DNA of 64,000 nt, from contig NZ_JALRMO010000001.1 in assembly GCF_023276405.1 (NCBI RefSeq), positions 5,022,001 through 5,086,000 of the forward strand, given 5' to 3'. The stretch comes from Paenibacillus hamazuiensis. GTDB taxonomy: Bacteria; Bacillota; Bacilli; Paenibacillales; NBRC-103111. Position numbers and translations under genes: made by a program. The notes beneath the pieces were generated by a model. The model had not been told where the DNA came from. It was given only the letters and a program-made list of their open reading frames with translations, and ran no database searches. Positions 25,403-34,507 of the stretch are shown in pieces; positions within the stretch are counted from its first letter, which is position 1, and every line of letters begins with the position of its first letter.

Positions 25403-26557
25403 ATGAAAATCGCAATTTGGCTTTATCTGTTCATCTTCGTCGCTTTCTTCGATCTGCATGCGCAGTATCCGATCCTGTCCCCGTTCGCGCTGTCGATCGG
25501 TGCGGCGCCTTCGTTTATCGGGCTTATTCTCGGCGTCTATTCGATCACGCATCTGCCCGGCAACCTGCTGGCCGGATACGGCGTGGACCGTTACGGCAGC
25601 AAGCGCTTTATCGTATTTAGCCTGATTGTAGCAGGAATCGTTCTTATTTTTCAATCCAAGGTAACAAATCCCTGGGATCTGCTCATCATCCGCTCCATCA
25701 GCGGTTTCGTGCTGGCGTTCCTGTCCCCCGCCTGCCTGTCCCTGCTTGCGAAAATCGCCAAAGACCGCATCCAGCAGGGCAAGCTGATGTCGGGCAACGG
25801 CCTGGTCCATACGATGGCTTCCGTCGTATCCCCCGCCGCAGGCGCTTATCTTGTCGCCAAGCTGGGCTTCTCCACTTCGTTTACCGTGCTCGGCTGGGGT
25901 TTGATCGTGACCGGCGTTTTGGCCTTTTTCGGCATCGACGAGAAGAAGCTGCTCCGCGGAAGCCATGAGCTGCCGCCTGCGGAAGATGCTCCGCTCGCCC
26001 TTACGGAAGTTCCCGGCGACCGCGGCGGCGGTATCCCCTGGCTATTCTACGGCATCCCGCTGGCGCTTTCGTGCTCGCAGGGCATTTTGTTTTTCGAGCT
26101 GCCGCTTGTCAAGGAATCGCAAAACTCGATTCTTACGTCAGGCATCCTGTTCTCGCTGGTCAGCCTGGGTGCGCTCGTGACGCTGAGCATGCTGTTTTTG
26201 AACCGTTATTCGCCGTTTTTGCGCGTAGTGTTCGGCAGCCTTTCGCTTGCCCTCGTATTTTTCGGCATGTCGGTGAACTGGGCCATTCCGCTGTTCGCCT
26301 CGCTGTTTCTGATCGGCATGGCCAAGGGCATCATCTACCCCGCCATCGCCTCAACGCTGGCCGGCGTCACGAGCTCGAGCCGTTACGGACGCGTATTCTC
26401 GCTGCTGTCGATCTCCTTTTCCATCGGAGCCTTTATAGGACCCATTGTTGCCGGTCATATGCGCGGTCATACATCGCCTTATTTTCTCGCGTTCCTCGCG
26501 CTCATGTTCGCTTTGACGCTGCTGCCTCTCCGCCCGATGACGACGGCTTCCGCTTAG
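25403..26557 (+). CDS. MFS transporter
   Basis: 384 residues, about 12 helices. MFS motif A between helices 2 and 3 is GYGVDRYGSKRF, and motif C-like GPIVAG lies near helix 11. It resembles YfkF/DHA1-type efflux permeases but the substrate cannot be assigned. The ribosome-binding site (AAGAGA) is weak. It starts divergently from the small-protein gene at 25282 and stands alone. Confidence 0.85.
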   Translation: MKIAIWLYLFIFVAFFDLHAQYPILSPFALSIGAAPSFIGLILGVYSITHLPGNLLAGYGVDRYGSKRFIVFSLIVAGIVLIFQSKVTNPWDLLIIRSISGFVLAFLSPACLSLLAKIAKDRIQQGKLMSGNGLVHTMASVVSPAAGAYLVAKLGFSTSFTVLGWGLIVTGVLAFFGIDEKKLLRGSHELPPAEDAPLALTEVPGDRGGGIPWLFYGIPLALSCSQGILFFELPLVKESQNSILTSGILFSLVSLGALVTLSMLFLNRYSPFLRVVFGSLSLALVFFGMSVNWAIPLFASLFLIGMAKGIIYPAIASTLAGVTSSSRYGRVFSLLSISFSIGAFIGPIVAGHMRGHTSPYFLAFLALMFALTLLPLRPMTTASA

Positions 26558-26688
26558 CGCAGCCCGCAGCACGTGGTAGGTATTGACCTATTTTTCGGCG
26601 GCATGGGTATTTGCCTTAAGAAATGACTCCGCTCCTCTCATAAGATGTAGTGCACTATCACTACCTGACACGGAAAGGAGCTGCTCCC

Positions 26689-26799
26689 ATGAGTGCACTA
26701 GGAACTGGCTTCGGCTTTGGCTTCGGCTCTACGATCGGCATCATTTTAGTACTCTTCATCCTCCTTGTGATCATTCTTTCTGCAGGATTTTTGATCTGA
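26689..26799 (+). CDS. YjcZ-family sporulation peptide (36 residues)
   Basis: ATG 26689 follows AAAGGAG at 8-nt spacing. The peptide starts MSALGTGFGFGFGSTIGIII-like: a Gly/Phe-rich head and then a single hydrophobic helix with VLFILLVIILSAGF, exactly the YjcZ/SscA pattern of tiny Bacillus spore-associated proteins. These are made in sporulation and, for SscA, help spore assembly and germination. A strong terminator follows at 26822. CATAAGAT at 26639-26646 is a possible weak mother-cell promoter element. Confidence 0.8.
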   Translation: MSALGTGFGFGFGSTIGIILVLFILLVIILSAGFLI

Positions 26800-26821
26800 G
26801 TTTCGGCACGATTTGCCCTCT

Positions 26822-26857
26822 AAAAAAACCGCCCGGGAATACCGGACGGTTTTTTTA
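26822..26857. terminator. Terminator of the YjcZ gene
   Basis: Stem CCGCCCGG/CCGGACGG (26829-26836 with 26842-26849, one mismatch), flanked by seven A on the left and seven T on the right, so it can work in both directions. Confidence 0.9.
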
Positions 26858-26928
26858 TTGCCGACCGACCGAAACTTTTTGGGAAGTACGAACGTTTATA
26901 TACAGAGAAAAGGAGGTGAGTCCATATT

Positions 26929-28551
26929 ATGTCAAAACAACTAAAAGATAGGAGTGAATCATCCATGAGGCAGCTGCTCCAGAAAACGTCGCAACTGACT
27001 GTCTTTATTGTTCTTCTAGGCACTTTATTTCCCATTCTGGCTTTTGCCGCTACCGGTTTTAAGGACGTAACTTACCGGAACGGCACGGTTTCCGGTACGG
27101 TTTATTCGGATGTGTATAAGCCGAGCATCACCGAGAGCGTATACATTTACGACTCAGTCGGCAGCTACATTGGTGCCGCTACGACAACAGGCGTTACATA
27201 CAGCGTGTATGACGGCGTCTACAATTACGGCTTCAATGCCTACGTGGGCAATAGCTACAAATACCTGAACCTGCTGGAAAAAGTAACCGATAGCGTTTAT
27301 CAGGCCGTGTACAACACGACGCCGGATAACGGCAGCAGCGGCGGCGGAAGACGCGGCGGCGGTGGTGGCGGAGTACCTTCTTACGGATCGACCATTAACG
27401 TACCGAGCGACGGTACTGTCGATGCTTACGCCCTGTCGAACGCACTGAGCCAGTATGACACGGTGGAGCTGAGCCTCAGCGGTGATATCGCGCTGATTCC
27501 GGCGAAAGCTTTGGTCGATTATGTATCGACGAGCAAAGTGCTGCGCATTACGAACAGCAACGGCACTTATATTATTCCGCTCTCTGTGTTGAAGCTGTCC
27601 GATCTTGCTGAAAAGCTCGGCATCAGTGTTGACGACATGAAAATCAAGGTCAGCATCAGTGCGGTAAGCGAGTCCACAGCAAGCGATATTGCAGCAGCCG
27701 CATCCGCGCTTGGCGGTTCGGTAGCCGGCAAGTCCGCCGACTTTGACATCGTTGCTGTCGGAACGGATAACAAAACGCAGGCGATCGACTTCGGCAACAA
27801 GTACATCAGCCGCATCCTGACGATCGACAAAACGGTCGATTCGAGCAAAGCTACCGGCGTGCTGTACGATCCGATCACGAAGAAGCTTTCGTTTGTACCG
27901 GCTGTCTTCAGCACCTCGGACAGCAAAACCGAAGCGACGCTGAAGCGCAACGGCAGCAGCATTTATTCCGTGATCGAACTGAGCAAATCGTTCGACGATA
28001 TCAAGGGCCACTGGGCACAAAGCTATGTGGAGCTGCTCGCTAACAAGCTTGTCGTCGACGGCATGACGGATAGCGAATTCGCGCCTGATCGCAATATCAG
28101 CCGCGCCGAGTTCGCAGCACTCGTCGTTCGCGCGCTTGGCCTAACCCAAGGCGGCTACTCCGGTTCGTTTAAGGACGTCGATGCCGGAGCCTGGTATGCA
28201 AGTGTCGTCGGTGCAGCCGTTAACGCAAAGCTGATCGAAGGTTACGAAGACGGCTCGTTCCGTCCTGACGCACAAATCACCCGCGAAGAGCTGGGTGCGA
28301 TGGTTGTCCGCGCACTCGACTACGCAGGTGCGAAGCCGGAGCTTTCCGCAGACGATCAATCCGCAATGCTCGGCAAATTCAAGGACGCGGACCGCATCGT
28401 ATGGGCTCAGAAAGAGCTCGCTACCGCTATCAAAGCGGGAATTATCGACGGCATGACCGACGATACGATCGGTTCCAACCTTCAAGCAACACGCGCGCAA
28501 TCGGCTACGATGCTGAAGCGTTTGCTCGCTAACGCGAACTTTATCAACTAA
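26929..28551 (+). CDS. Secreted SLH-domain surface protein
   Basis: 540 residues. Signal peptide around residues 13-40 (TVFIVLLGTLFPILAFAATG). A Tyr/Val-rich N-terminal region (TYRNGTVSGTVYSDVY), a Gly/Arg hinge near 140-150 (SSGGGRRGGGGGG), a central domain of unknown type, then three C-terminal SLH modules at about 363-410, 420-470 and 485-535 (FDDIKGHW, FKDVDAGAWY, FKDADRIVW). SLH modules bind pyruvylated secondary cell-wall polymer, so this is an S-layer-like or wall-attached protein. Two starts have sites: ATG 26929 after AAGGAGGTGAG and ATG 26965 after TAGGAGTG. The strong SD and terminator suggest high expression. Confidence 0.9.
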   Translation: MSKQLKDRSESSMRQLLQKTSQLTVFIVLLGTLFPILAFAATGFKDVTYRNGTVSGTVYSDVYKPSITESVYIYDSVGSYIGAATTTGVTYSVYDGVYNYGFNAYVGNSYKYLNLLEKVTDSVYQAVYNTTPDNGSSGGGRRGGGGGGVPSYGSTINVPSDGTVDAYALSNALSQYDTVELSLSGDIALIPAKALVDYVSTSKVLRITNSNGTYIIPLSVLKLSDLAEKLGISVDDMKIKVSISAVSESTASDIAAAASALGGSVAGKSADFDIVAVGTDNKTQAIDFGNKYISRILTIDKTVDSSKATGVLYDPITKKLSFVPAVFSTSDSKTEATLKRNGSSIYSVIELSKSFDDIKGHWAQSYVELLANKLVVDGMTDSEFAPDRNISRAEFAALVVRALGLTQGGYSGSFKDVDAGAWYASVVGAAVNAKLIEGYEDGSFRPDAQITREELGAMVVRALDYAGAKPELSADDQSAMLGKFKDADRIVWAQKELATAIKAGIIDGMTDDTIGSNLQATRAQSATMLKRLLANANFIN

Positions 28552-28600
28552 TAACGCAACACGTTATCACAACTAAGAAACTGACTCACTCTCCACTTCT

Positions 28601-28630
28601 AAGACCCGGCGTTAAGCCGGGTCTTTTTTC
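28601..28630 (+). terminator. Terminator of the SLH protein gene
   Basis: Perfect 10-bp stem AAGACCCGGC/GCCGGGTCTT (28601-28610 with 28616-28625) followed by a T run. Confidence 0.95.
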
Positions 28631-28917
28631 ATCTTCAGCTTGACTCTTCCCGCTCTCTGCACCGGCCTAGAATATCCCTTCCTAGATTTTACAACCTGTT
28701 AAACTGCGCAACTTGGTCCCGGAATCACATCATACGTTCATACCGCGAAATATGAATTTCTTTCTTCTATGGTCTTGTCGATTTCCCGGGAAATGTCGTC
28801 TTCGGATTGTCGATTCGTATTTCTATTCAGAGCAATAGACAAAAATAACTTCCTTGCGATAAGATGGCAAAAAGGGCTATAAAAGTTGTACTTGCATGAA
28901 CGTGTTCGATACGGGCC
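28631..28917. other. Intergenic DNA with no recognisable gene
   Basis: Frames on both strands are broken by stops and no ribosome-binding site precedes an open frame. No tRNA-like cloverleaf or terminator was seen. It separates the SLH gene terminator from the TAACGGTTG repeat cluster. Confidence 0.5.
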
Positions 28918-29104
28918 GGTTAACGGTTGTAGCTGAGCTTATTTGGCTGAAAAACGTCATTTTAAAATCGTAACGGTTGTAGCAGAGCTTATCTCTCATC
29001 TTGTACCCCTCAAATCCATGAAAGTTCACAAATAACCACTCTGGCAACCGTTACCGCTCTAAGATCACCTATTCGGTCCCTTTAAGCTCATCTGCAACCG
29101 TTAC
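28918..29104. repeat. Cluster of four TAACGGTTG-family repeats, two direct and two inverted
   Basis: Two plus-strand copies, 28921-28941 and 28971-28991, sit exactly 50 bp apart and share TAACGGTTGTAGC then GAGCTTA. On the minus strand a copy at 29103-29083 agrees at 19 of 21 positions, and a short copy (TAACGGTTG) lies at 29053-29045. The outer copies make a roughly 185-bp inverted repeat. Another copy lies at 2146-2180. It is a dispersed intergenic repeat; function unknown. Confidence 0.7.
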
Positions 29105-29205
29105 ACCATGTTCCACACTTATTATAGAATATAAATCTGCATGGACGCCGCGCGCCGGCGAAATAATAAAAAGGCGCGCGAACGACTACAAACGAGGTGA
29201 GCGCC

Positions 29206-29589
29206 GTGTCCATCGCCATCATTGTCGAAGGCAAAAACGACAAAAGCCGCCTGCGGCGGCTGTTGACGGAAGACGTATTGATTCTTTGTACATACGGCTC
29301 GCTGAATACGGAAAAACTCGAAGAGCTGAAAAAAAGAGCCGGCGACCGCGACATCTTTTTATTTACGGACAACGACGCTTCCGGCAAAAAAATTCGCGCC
29401 ATCCTTCGCGATACGTTTCCTGATGCAGAGCAAATTTATACCCGTCGCGGGTACGCCGGAGTGGAAGGAACGCCGGACGAATATCTTGTCCAACAGCTCG
29501 AAAAGGCCGGACTGGAAGAGTATATCGTTTATCCCGAACCCGACCCGGCTATAGCCTCCCATCCGCATATTCCGACGATCAAGGAATGA
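29206..29589 (+). CDS. Toprim-domain protein (YusF / RNase M5-like)
   Basis: 127 residues from GTG 29206; the GTG at 29197 lies within the GAGGTGA site. It is essentially a lone Toprim domain: the catalytic Glu in IAIIVEGKNDKSRLR and the D-x-D motif in LFTDNDASGKKIR. This matches short RNase M5-like proteins such as B. subtilis YusF. Toprim enzymes cut or join nucleic acid with Mg2+; the substrate of this group is not established. It is convergent with, and overlaps by 11 bp, the transporter gene at 29579. Confidence 0.88.
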   Translation: MSIAIIVEGKNDKSRLRRLLTEDVLILCTYGSLNTEKLEELKKRAGDRDIFLFTDNDASGKKIRAILRDTFPDAEQIYTRRGYAGVEGTPDEYLVQQLEKAGLEEYIVYPEPDPAIASHPHIPTIKE

Positions 29590-30502
29590 ATTGCAGCAAG
29601 TAAATGACGACGGTGACGGTAACGGTGCTGAAAATCGTTGAAGCGAATACCGCCTGGGATGAAAAATCCGGCTCGTTGTCGTATTCGACGGCCAGCAGCA
29701 CGCTGCTGAGCGAGGTCGGCACGGCGCAGGAAAGCACCAGTGCCTGGGCCATCGTCCCGTGTATCCCCATCAGGTAGACGATGAGGAAACCGAAGGCCGG
29801 TCCGACGCAAAGCCTGAGCACATTCGAAATCATGACGTCCGTCAGCTGCATTTTCCATTTCATGCCGCCGAGCTGAACTCCGAGCGTGACGAGAGCCGTA
29901 GCGATCAATCCGTCGGCCACATATTTGAGCGGGGCATATAACGGCTGCGGAATCGGTACGTGCAGCCCTCTGAGCAAAAGCGCCAAAGGAATGATGTAAA
30001 TAACCGGCAGCGTGGCGATCGTTTTCAACGTCTGGCGAATTTCGCTTTTTTGGGCATTGATGCTGTATATGCCGTACGTATTCGGCAGAAGCCCTTGCAG
30101 CGTCATGATGATAATTTGAATCGACAGCGTAAAGGCGTCCCCGACAAACACGAGCTGATTGAGCGGAATCGCATAGTTGCCGCTGTTGTAAAACAGCACG
30201 CTATTGCGCATCGCCGGGATCATGCCGTTTTTGTAGCGCCTCAATCGAATCACAAGTTCCACAATCAAATACGAGCCGGCAAAAAACAGGATAAAAAACA
30301 CGAGCGTCTGAAACAATACACTCAGTGAAATATTAGACTCGTAAAGCATTTTCAGAGTGACCGCCGGAGAAAATAAATAAAAGTTCAGCTTCGACAGCGT
30401 CTTGATATCCAATTGAAACGCCCGGTGCAGCGTGGCACCGAGCGCGATCAGAACGGTAAGCGGTATGACGTTGTTCATCAATATATCGTAGAAATAACCC
30501 AT
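29579..30502 (-). CDS. AEC-family transporter (auxin efflux carrier / malate permease type)
   Basis: 307 residues, about ten hydrophobic helices. Family features: an N-terminal IPLTVLIALGATLHR, the broken helix segment NSVLFYNSGNYAIPL with conserved Asn-Tyr-Ala/Gly-Ile-Pro residues, and a C-terminal LSCAVPTSLSSVLLAVEYD. Such proteins export organic acids or malonate-like anions; substrate unknown. Its end overlaps the convergent Toprim gene. Confidence 0.88.
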   Translation of the reverse strand: MGYFYDILMNNVIPLTVLIALGATLHRAFQLDIKTLSKLNFYLFSPAVTLKMLYESNISLSVLFQTLVFFILFFAGSYLIVELVIRLRRYKNGMIPAMRNSVLFYNSGNYAIPLNQLVFVGDAFTLSIQIIIMTLQGLLPNTYGIYSINAQKSEIRQTLKTIATLPVIYIIPLALLLRGLHVPIPQPLYAPLKYVADGLIATALVTLGVQLGGMKWKMQLTDVMISNVLRLCVGPAFGFLIVYLMGIHGTMAQALVLSCAVPTSLSSVLLAVEYDNEPDFSSQAVFASTIFSTVTVTVVIYLLQFIP

Positions 30503-30534
30503 GAAGCCAGCACCTTTGAAGTGTAATGAGTAGC

Positions 30535-31152
30535 TTATTGTTTGCTCAGCCGAACCATATCTTCAACGATTTTCTCCGGATCCAGGTCGGGATCGTTGCC
30601 GACATAATACGTGCGGATCACATTTTTGCCGTCCACCAGCAAAATTGCGTTGTTATGCGTGAAAGTGCCGTTTTTTTCGTCTTTGATGACCATGACCCCG
30701 TATTTTTTCGCAAGATCGATCGTCTGCTGCTCATCCCCGCGCAAAAAATACCAGCCCTTCGGATCGGCATGAAAATTGGCCGCGAAATCTTTGAGCTGCT
30801 GCGGCGTATCTTTCGTCGGATCAAACGAGATCGAAACGATCGCCGTTTTGCTGCCGAAAAGTCCCTTTTTCACAAGAGAGTCCTGAACTTTGGAAAGCTG
30901 GTACGTCGTCGGCGAGCATACGTCCGGACATGTCGAATAAAAGAAATAGACCAGCTTCGTCTTCCCTTCCAGATTCGCAAGACTTAATTTCGTTCCGTCA
31001 TAATTATCCATCTGAAATGCCGGCGCCGGTTGGGACATCGGGAACGGCGCTTCCTTCCCTTTCATCAGCGTGAGCGCAAAATATACGATCAGTCCGATCA
31101 ATAGCGCCATCACGACGAGCCGGAAGCCGTTTTTCTTCAAAAAATCCGCCAT
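30535..31152 (-). CDS. SCO1/SenC-family copper chaperone for cytochrome oxidase
   Basis: 205 residues from ATG 31152 (GGAGG 11 nt upstream). One N-terminal membrane anchor (FRLVVMALLIGLIVYFALTL) and a thioredoxin-fold domain with the copper-binding C-P-D-V-C pair in YFFYSTCPDVCSP and the third ligand His in GTFTHNN. It delivers copper to the CuA site of cytochrome c oxidase outside the membrane. It lies just downstream of ctaB, a usual neighbour, though a terminator separates them. Confidence 0.93.
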   Translation of the reverse strand: MADFLKKNGFRLVVMALLIGLIVYFALTLMKGKEAPFPMSQPAPAFQMDNYDGTKLSLANLEGKTKLVYFFYSTCPDVCSPTTYQLSKVQDSLVKKGLFGSKTAIVSISFDPTKDTPQQLKDFAANFHADPKGWYFLRGDEQQTIDLAKKYGVMVIKDEKNGTFTHNNAILLVDGKNVIRTYYVGNDPDLDPEKIVEDMVRLSKQ

Positions 31153-31171
31153 AATTCGAGCCGCCTCCTCC

Positions 31172-31201
31172 AAAAAAATAATCCCATGAATGTCATGGGA
31201 T
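31172..31201 (-). terminator. Terminator of ctaB
   Basis: Perfect stem ATCCCATGA/TCATGGGAT (31181-31189 with 31193-31201), seven T on the minus strand just after. It sits between ctaB and the SCO1 gene, so the latter needs readthrough or its own promoter. Confidence 0.85.
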
Positions 31202-31209
31202 AAATCGTC

Positions 31210-32145
31210 TTAACCACGCGATACCGTATCGATCACCATCACCAGGAACATAATCGTCAAGTAGTTGATCGAGAAAATGAACATCTTTTTGGCCCATAGC
31301 TCTTCGTCCTTCGCTTTAAAGCCTTTGATGCTCATAAACGCCCACCAAAGCCCGAGCGCCGTCGCAACATACAAATAGATTTGCCCGGTGTAACCGAAGA
31401 AGGTGAGCAGCAGCGATACCGGAACGAGCAGCACGATGTAGCGAATCATGCTGATTTTCGTCACATACGTGCCGCGAACGACCGGCAGCAGCGGAAATCC
31501 CGCGGCACGGTATTCCTCCATGCGGCGAATGCCGAGCGCCCAGAAATGCGGCGGCTGCCACAGGAACAGGATGCCGAACAGCGTCAAGGCGATTTTGTCG
31601 AGCTCCGGGTGCACGGCACAGTAACCGATCACCGGAGGCATCGCCCCCGCGAAGCTGCCTACGAAGGTGCTCCATACGGACGTTCTTTTGAACCAGGCCG
31701 TATAGATCCAGACGTAGAAGAACAATCCGACGATGCCGAGCAGTGCGGCAAGCGGGTTAGCCCCCAACCCAAGCACCGATACGCCGATCACGCCGAGGAT
31801 GATGCCGTAGATGAGCACGACCTGCGATGAAATTTTGCCGGACGCGAGTACCCGCTTCTTCGTACGGGTCATTTTCGTATCCATATCGCGATCGAGGTAG
31901 TTATTGAGCACGCAGCCGGATGCCATGACCAGCGCCGTGCCGATCATCGTGAAAATCAGCAAACGCCAGCTGATGCTCCAGCCCGAAGCGACCCAAAACC
32001 CGCCGAAAGCGGTAATCGAGTTGGAAAAGATGATGCCCGGCTTGGCAAGCTGCACAAAATCTCTCCAGGATACCGAGTAATCGCCGGTCTCATCGGCTGT
32101 CGCCGTCTGACCCGCGCTTATATCGAGTTCAATATGTTTTTCCAT
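31210..32145 (-). CDS. ctaB: Protoheme IX farnesyltransferase (heme O synthase)
   Basis: 311 residues with eight or nine helices of the UbiA prenyltransferase fold. The first aspartate-rich site is NNYLDRDMDTKMTRTKKRVL, the family signature; the second is in the loop after FLWQPPHFWALGIRR. It adds a farnesyl group to heme B to make heme O for terminal oxidases. A SCO1 copper chaperone gene follows. A good sigma-A promoter lies directly upstream. Confidence 0.95.
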   Translation of the reverse strand: MEKHIELDISAGQTATADETGDYSVSWRDFVQLAKPGIIFSNSITAFGGFWVASGWSISWRLLIFTMIGTALVMASGCVLNNYLDRDMDTKMTRTKKRVLASGKISSQVVLIYGIILGVIGVSVLGLGANPLAALLGIVGLFFYVWIYTAWFKRTSVWSTFVGSFAGAMPPVIGYCAVHPELDKIALTLFGILFLWQPPHFWALGIRRMEEYRAAGFPLLPVVRGTYVTKISMIRYIVLLVPVSLLLTFFGYTGQIYLYVATALGLWWAFMSIKGFKAKDEELWAKKMFIFSINYLTIMFLVMVIDTVSRG

Positions 32146-32177
32146 AGCGGACTATCCCCCTGACCAAGCATACATCC

Positions 32178-32206
32178 ATAATAGCAATAGGGGATGCGTT
32201 TGACAA
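32178..32206 (-). promoter_or_regulatory. Sigma-A promoter of ctaB
   Basis: Minus strand: TTGTCA (32206-32201), 17 nt, TATTAT (32183-32178), about 33 bp upstream of the start codon. Confidence 0.7.
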
Positions 32207-32317
32207 CAAACGAGGCATGGTGTTCATAAAATTGTCGGACTTAAATCGCCCACTCTTAATCTCCCAGTGGGGGGACCCCAGGCTTCCGCAGCCGGTTTTG
32301 CTACACTAAACCCTCAA

Positions 32318-32656
32318 GGCGCCCCAAGCGCAATGCTGTCAGATTAACAGGTATGGGCGAAATCGAGGGTTTAATCATAAAAGACAGAATGGCTCCAGGA
32401 AATGTTATTCCGCGAAAATAAGTAGTTATATAAATAGCGGAACCCACGTTCGCTATTCTCGGAAAAATAGGCGGTTTGAAAAAATAGAGGAACCGAGAAG
32501 CGCTAAATCGGTGAAAAATGGCTTGAGGAGTGGAAAAATAGGCAAATAGAGCACCTGGGTTCCGCTAATTTCCAAAAGCATCCGAAATCGACTCACTTAA
32601 CGAACCATAGCTCCGCTATGTTCCCGCTTATTCTGACAACATTGGCGCTTGGCGCC
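32318..32656. mobile_element. MITE-like non-coding element, copy A of the TAGCGGAAC family
   Basis: The ends are inverted repeats: CAATGCTGTCAGATTAA (32331-32347) against TTATTCTGACAACATTG (32628-32644), 15 of 17 pairing, extended outward by GGCGCC..AAGCG on both sides. Inside, TAGCGGAACCCA (32435-32446) is the perfect inverse of TGGGTTCCGCTA (32556-32567). Long blocks recur in the element at 61523-61769. There is no open frame. It looks like a non-autonomous mobile or structured intergenic element. Confidence 0.65.
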
Positions 32657-32811
32657 CTGGACCCGCCTGCAATGCGATACTGCTCGCTGCTAGTTCGCGT
32701 TTGTCGCTGCACTCTTGGAACGGTGCCGGGGGAGCGGGTTCGTGCCTCGGGCTCGCGTTTGGAGGCATGGATTTTTCTTAGCAAAATTCTATGCCGCCAT
32801 GCTTAACCGGC

Positions 32812-32851
32812 GACATTAGAGATACGCACGGGGGAGCAGTCTCTAAATGTC
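32812..32851. repeat. Inverted repeat of unknown role
   Basis: GACATTAGAGA (32812-32822) faces TCTCTAAATGTC (32840-32851) across a 17-nt GC-rich loop; one unpaired base. No T run follows, so it is not an obvious terminator. Confidence 0.4.
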
Positions 32852-32863
32852 CTGTTAAACGGT

Positions 32864-32887
32864 AAAAAGCCGCTCCGAATCGGAACG
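32864..32887 (-). terminator. Terminator of the urease operon
   Basis: Minus-strand stem CGTTCCG/CGGAGCG (32887-32881 with 32877-32871) followed by a run of T. It is about 77 bp past the ureD stop. Confidence 0.7.
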
Positions 32888-32963
32888 ACTTGAAAACTAA
32901 GCGCTATTTTTAACAAGCGGGGCGATTTATTTTTTATCACATACAGCTGGCCGCAGGCAAAGT

Positions 32964-33821
32964 TCATTTATTTACCACGGCGGGCGGAAGACCGAGCAGC
33001 ATGAAGCGAAGCTCCGCCCAAACCGTCTCGAAAAGCAGCTGTATATCCATAACGCTTCGGGCCAATGCCTGAACGATAAGACTATGCTTACTGCCGAGGC
33101 TGACTCCGTAATCGATCGTTTTGCCGCCCGGCAGCGGCTTATGAAGATGGGCGTCCAGCTTCTCCCTCAGGCGCTCCGCATGGTCCTCCCGAAACCCTTC
33201 CATAAACGCGTAAAACGAGCCGATATGAGTGTGTTCGCCGAAGACGCCCACCGCGTCCATCCGCATGCGGGCCGGTTCGAACTTTTGCCGGCTGCTGAAA
33301 ATCAGCTCTCCTGCGCAGCTCACCTCCAGCTTGCTTCGACAGCTTTCGTATTGAAATACTTCGCCGCGAAACGTCCGGCCCGGACAAACGATGTCCGACA
33401 GAAACAGTACGCTGCCGGCTTCCATACGCACTTGCGTTTCGGTGATCAGATTCGCATCCTTGTACAGCATAACCGGCTCCGGAATGTACTCGAGGACGGA
33501 GCCGGAAGCCATAGCGATCGATTGCTTTTGCGAGGACGGGCGAATCGGGTCTTGTTCGTTTTTGCGTGAAGGGTGAACTTTGGTGTAGGACTGGTTGGTG
33601 AGCAGTACATGGGCGTCTTCCTCAAGGCGCCAGATAAGCTCGTACCTGTCCCCGGCCATCATGCCCGGCGACGCATCCATCATATACACGCCAAGCTGGC
33701 CGAGTTCGAAAGGGAACGTTTTGGCGATTTTGAGCGGATACCGGTGAAATTTGCGGGAAAGCCGGGTCCGCCCTCCGGCTTTTTCGAATACGGCATCGAT
33801 GATGCCGGTCACATCAGGCAT
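32964..33821 (-). CDS. ureD: Urease accessory protein UreD (UreH)
   Basis: 285 residues. UreD-family blocks are visible: [47 protein letters not shown] and [15 protein letters not shown]. UreD binds apo-urease and, with UreF and UreG, forms the complex that loads nickel and CO2 into the active site. Its ATG overlaps the ureG stop by 8 bp, so translation is coupled. Last gene of ureABCFGD. Confidence 0.95.
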   Translation of the reverse strand: MPDVTGIIDAVFEKAGGRTRLSRKFHRYPLKIAKTFPFELGQLGVYMMDASPGMMAGDRYELIWRLEEDAHVLLTNQSYTKVHPSRKNEQDPIRPSSQKQSIAMASGSVLEYIPEPVMLYKDANLITETQVRMEAGSVLFLSDIVCPGRTFRGEVFQYESCRSKLEVSCAGELIFSSRQKFEPARMRMDAVGVFGEHTHIGSFYAFMEGFREDHAERLREKLDAHLHKPLPGGKTIDYGVSLGSKHSLIVQALARSVMDIQLLFETVWAELRFMLLGLPPAVVNK

Positions 33822-34473
33822 GCCGGTACTCGTGCTCGACCCAGTTCACGATCGTATCGAGACCTTGGCCGTCGAATAAATTCGAAAACACGAACGGCCT
33901 GTCTCCGCGCATTTTGATCGTATCGCTTTCCATCACTTCCAGCGATGCGCCGACGTAGGGGGCAAGATCGATCTTGTTGATGATCAGCATGTCGGATCGA
34001 ATGATGCCGGGGCCGCCCTTGCGCGGAATTTTTTCCCCCTGCGCCACGTCGATGATATAGATGAAGCGATCCACCAGCTCCGGGCTGAAAGCCGCGGCCA
34101 AATTATCGCCGCCGCTTTCGATGAAGATGATGTCCAGGTGGGAAAAACGGCGCTCCAACTCCTCGATCGCCTCGAAATTCATCGAGGCGTCCTCGCGGAT
34201 CGCCGTATGCGGACACCCGCCCGTTTCCACCCCGATGATCCGCTCGGCGGGAAGCGCTTCGGAACGGATAAGGATATTGGCATCTTCTTTTGTATAAATG
34301 TCATTCGTGATGACGGCGATGCTGTATTTGCCGTTCAGCTTGCGGGCGAGTCTCTCCACCAAAGCCGTCTTGCCGGAGCCGACCGGCCCTCCGATGCCGA
34401 TGCGCATAGGCCGCTCCAGCTTGTGGTTCGGAGTTTCCCAGTGATGATGGTGATGCGATCCGTTTTGGCACAT
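33814..34473 (-). CDS. ureG: Urease accessory GTPase UreG
   Basis: 219 residues. The N-terminus carries five consecutive His (residues 7-11), a likely nickel-binding tail. Then the SIMIBI GTPase domain: Walker [10 protein letters not shown] (28-36), the nickel-binding C-P-H in [18 protein letters not shown], Walker B-like [14 protein letters not shown] and guanine-specific NKID. GTP hydrolysis drives nickel insertion into urease. ATG 34473 is 9 nt from AGGAGG; a nearer ATG is only 2 nt away. As no ureE is seen, the His-rich tail may serve for nickel storage. Confidence 0.95.
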   Translation of the reverse strand: MCQNGSHHHHHWETPNHKLERPMRIGIGGPVGSGKTALVERLARKLNGKYSIAVITNDIYTKEDANILIRSEALPAERIIGVETGGCPHTAIREDASMNFEAIEELERRFSHLDIIFIESGGDNLAAAFSPELVDRFIYIIDVAQGEKIPRKGGPGIIRSDMLIINKIDLAPYVGASLEVMESDTIKMRGDRPFVFSNLFDGQGLDTIVNWVEHEYRHA

Positions 34474-34507
34474 AAGGCATAACCTCCTAAAAGTTTTTGC
34501 GCCTAAA

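Noticed and set aside
28971-29053. Repeat-spacer-like pattern of TAACGGTTG units
   Set aside because: Only four units with mixed orientation and uneven spacing, and no cas genes in the window.
34440-34473. Poly-His at the UreG N-terminus looking like a cloned tag
   Set aside because: His-rich N-termini are natural in many UreG proteins and no vector sequence surrounds it.
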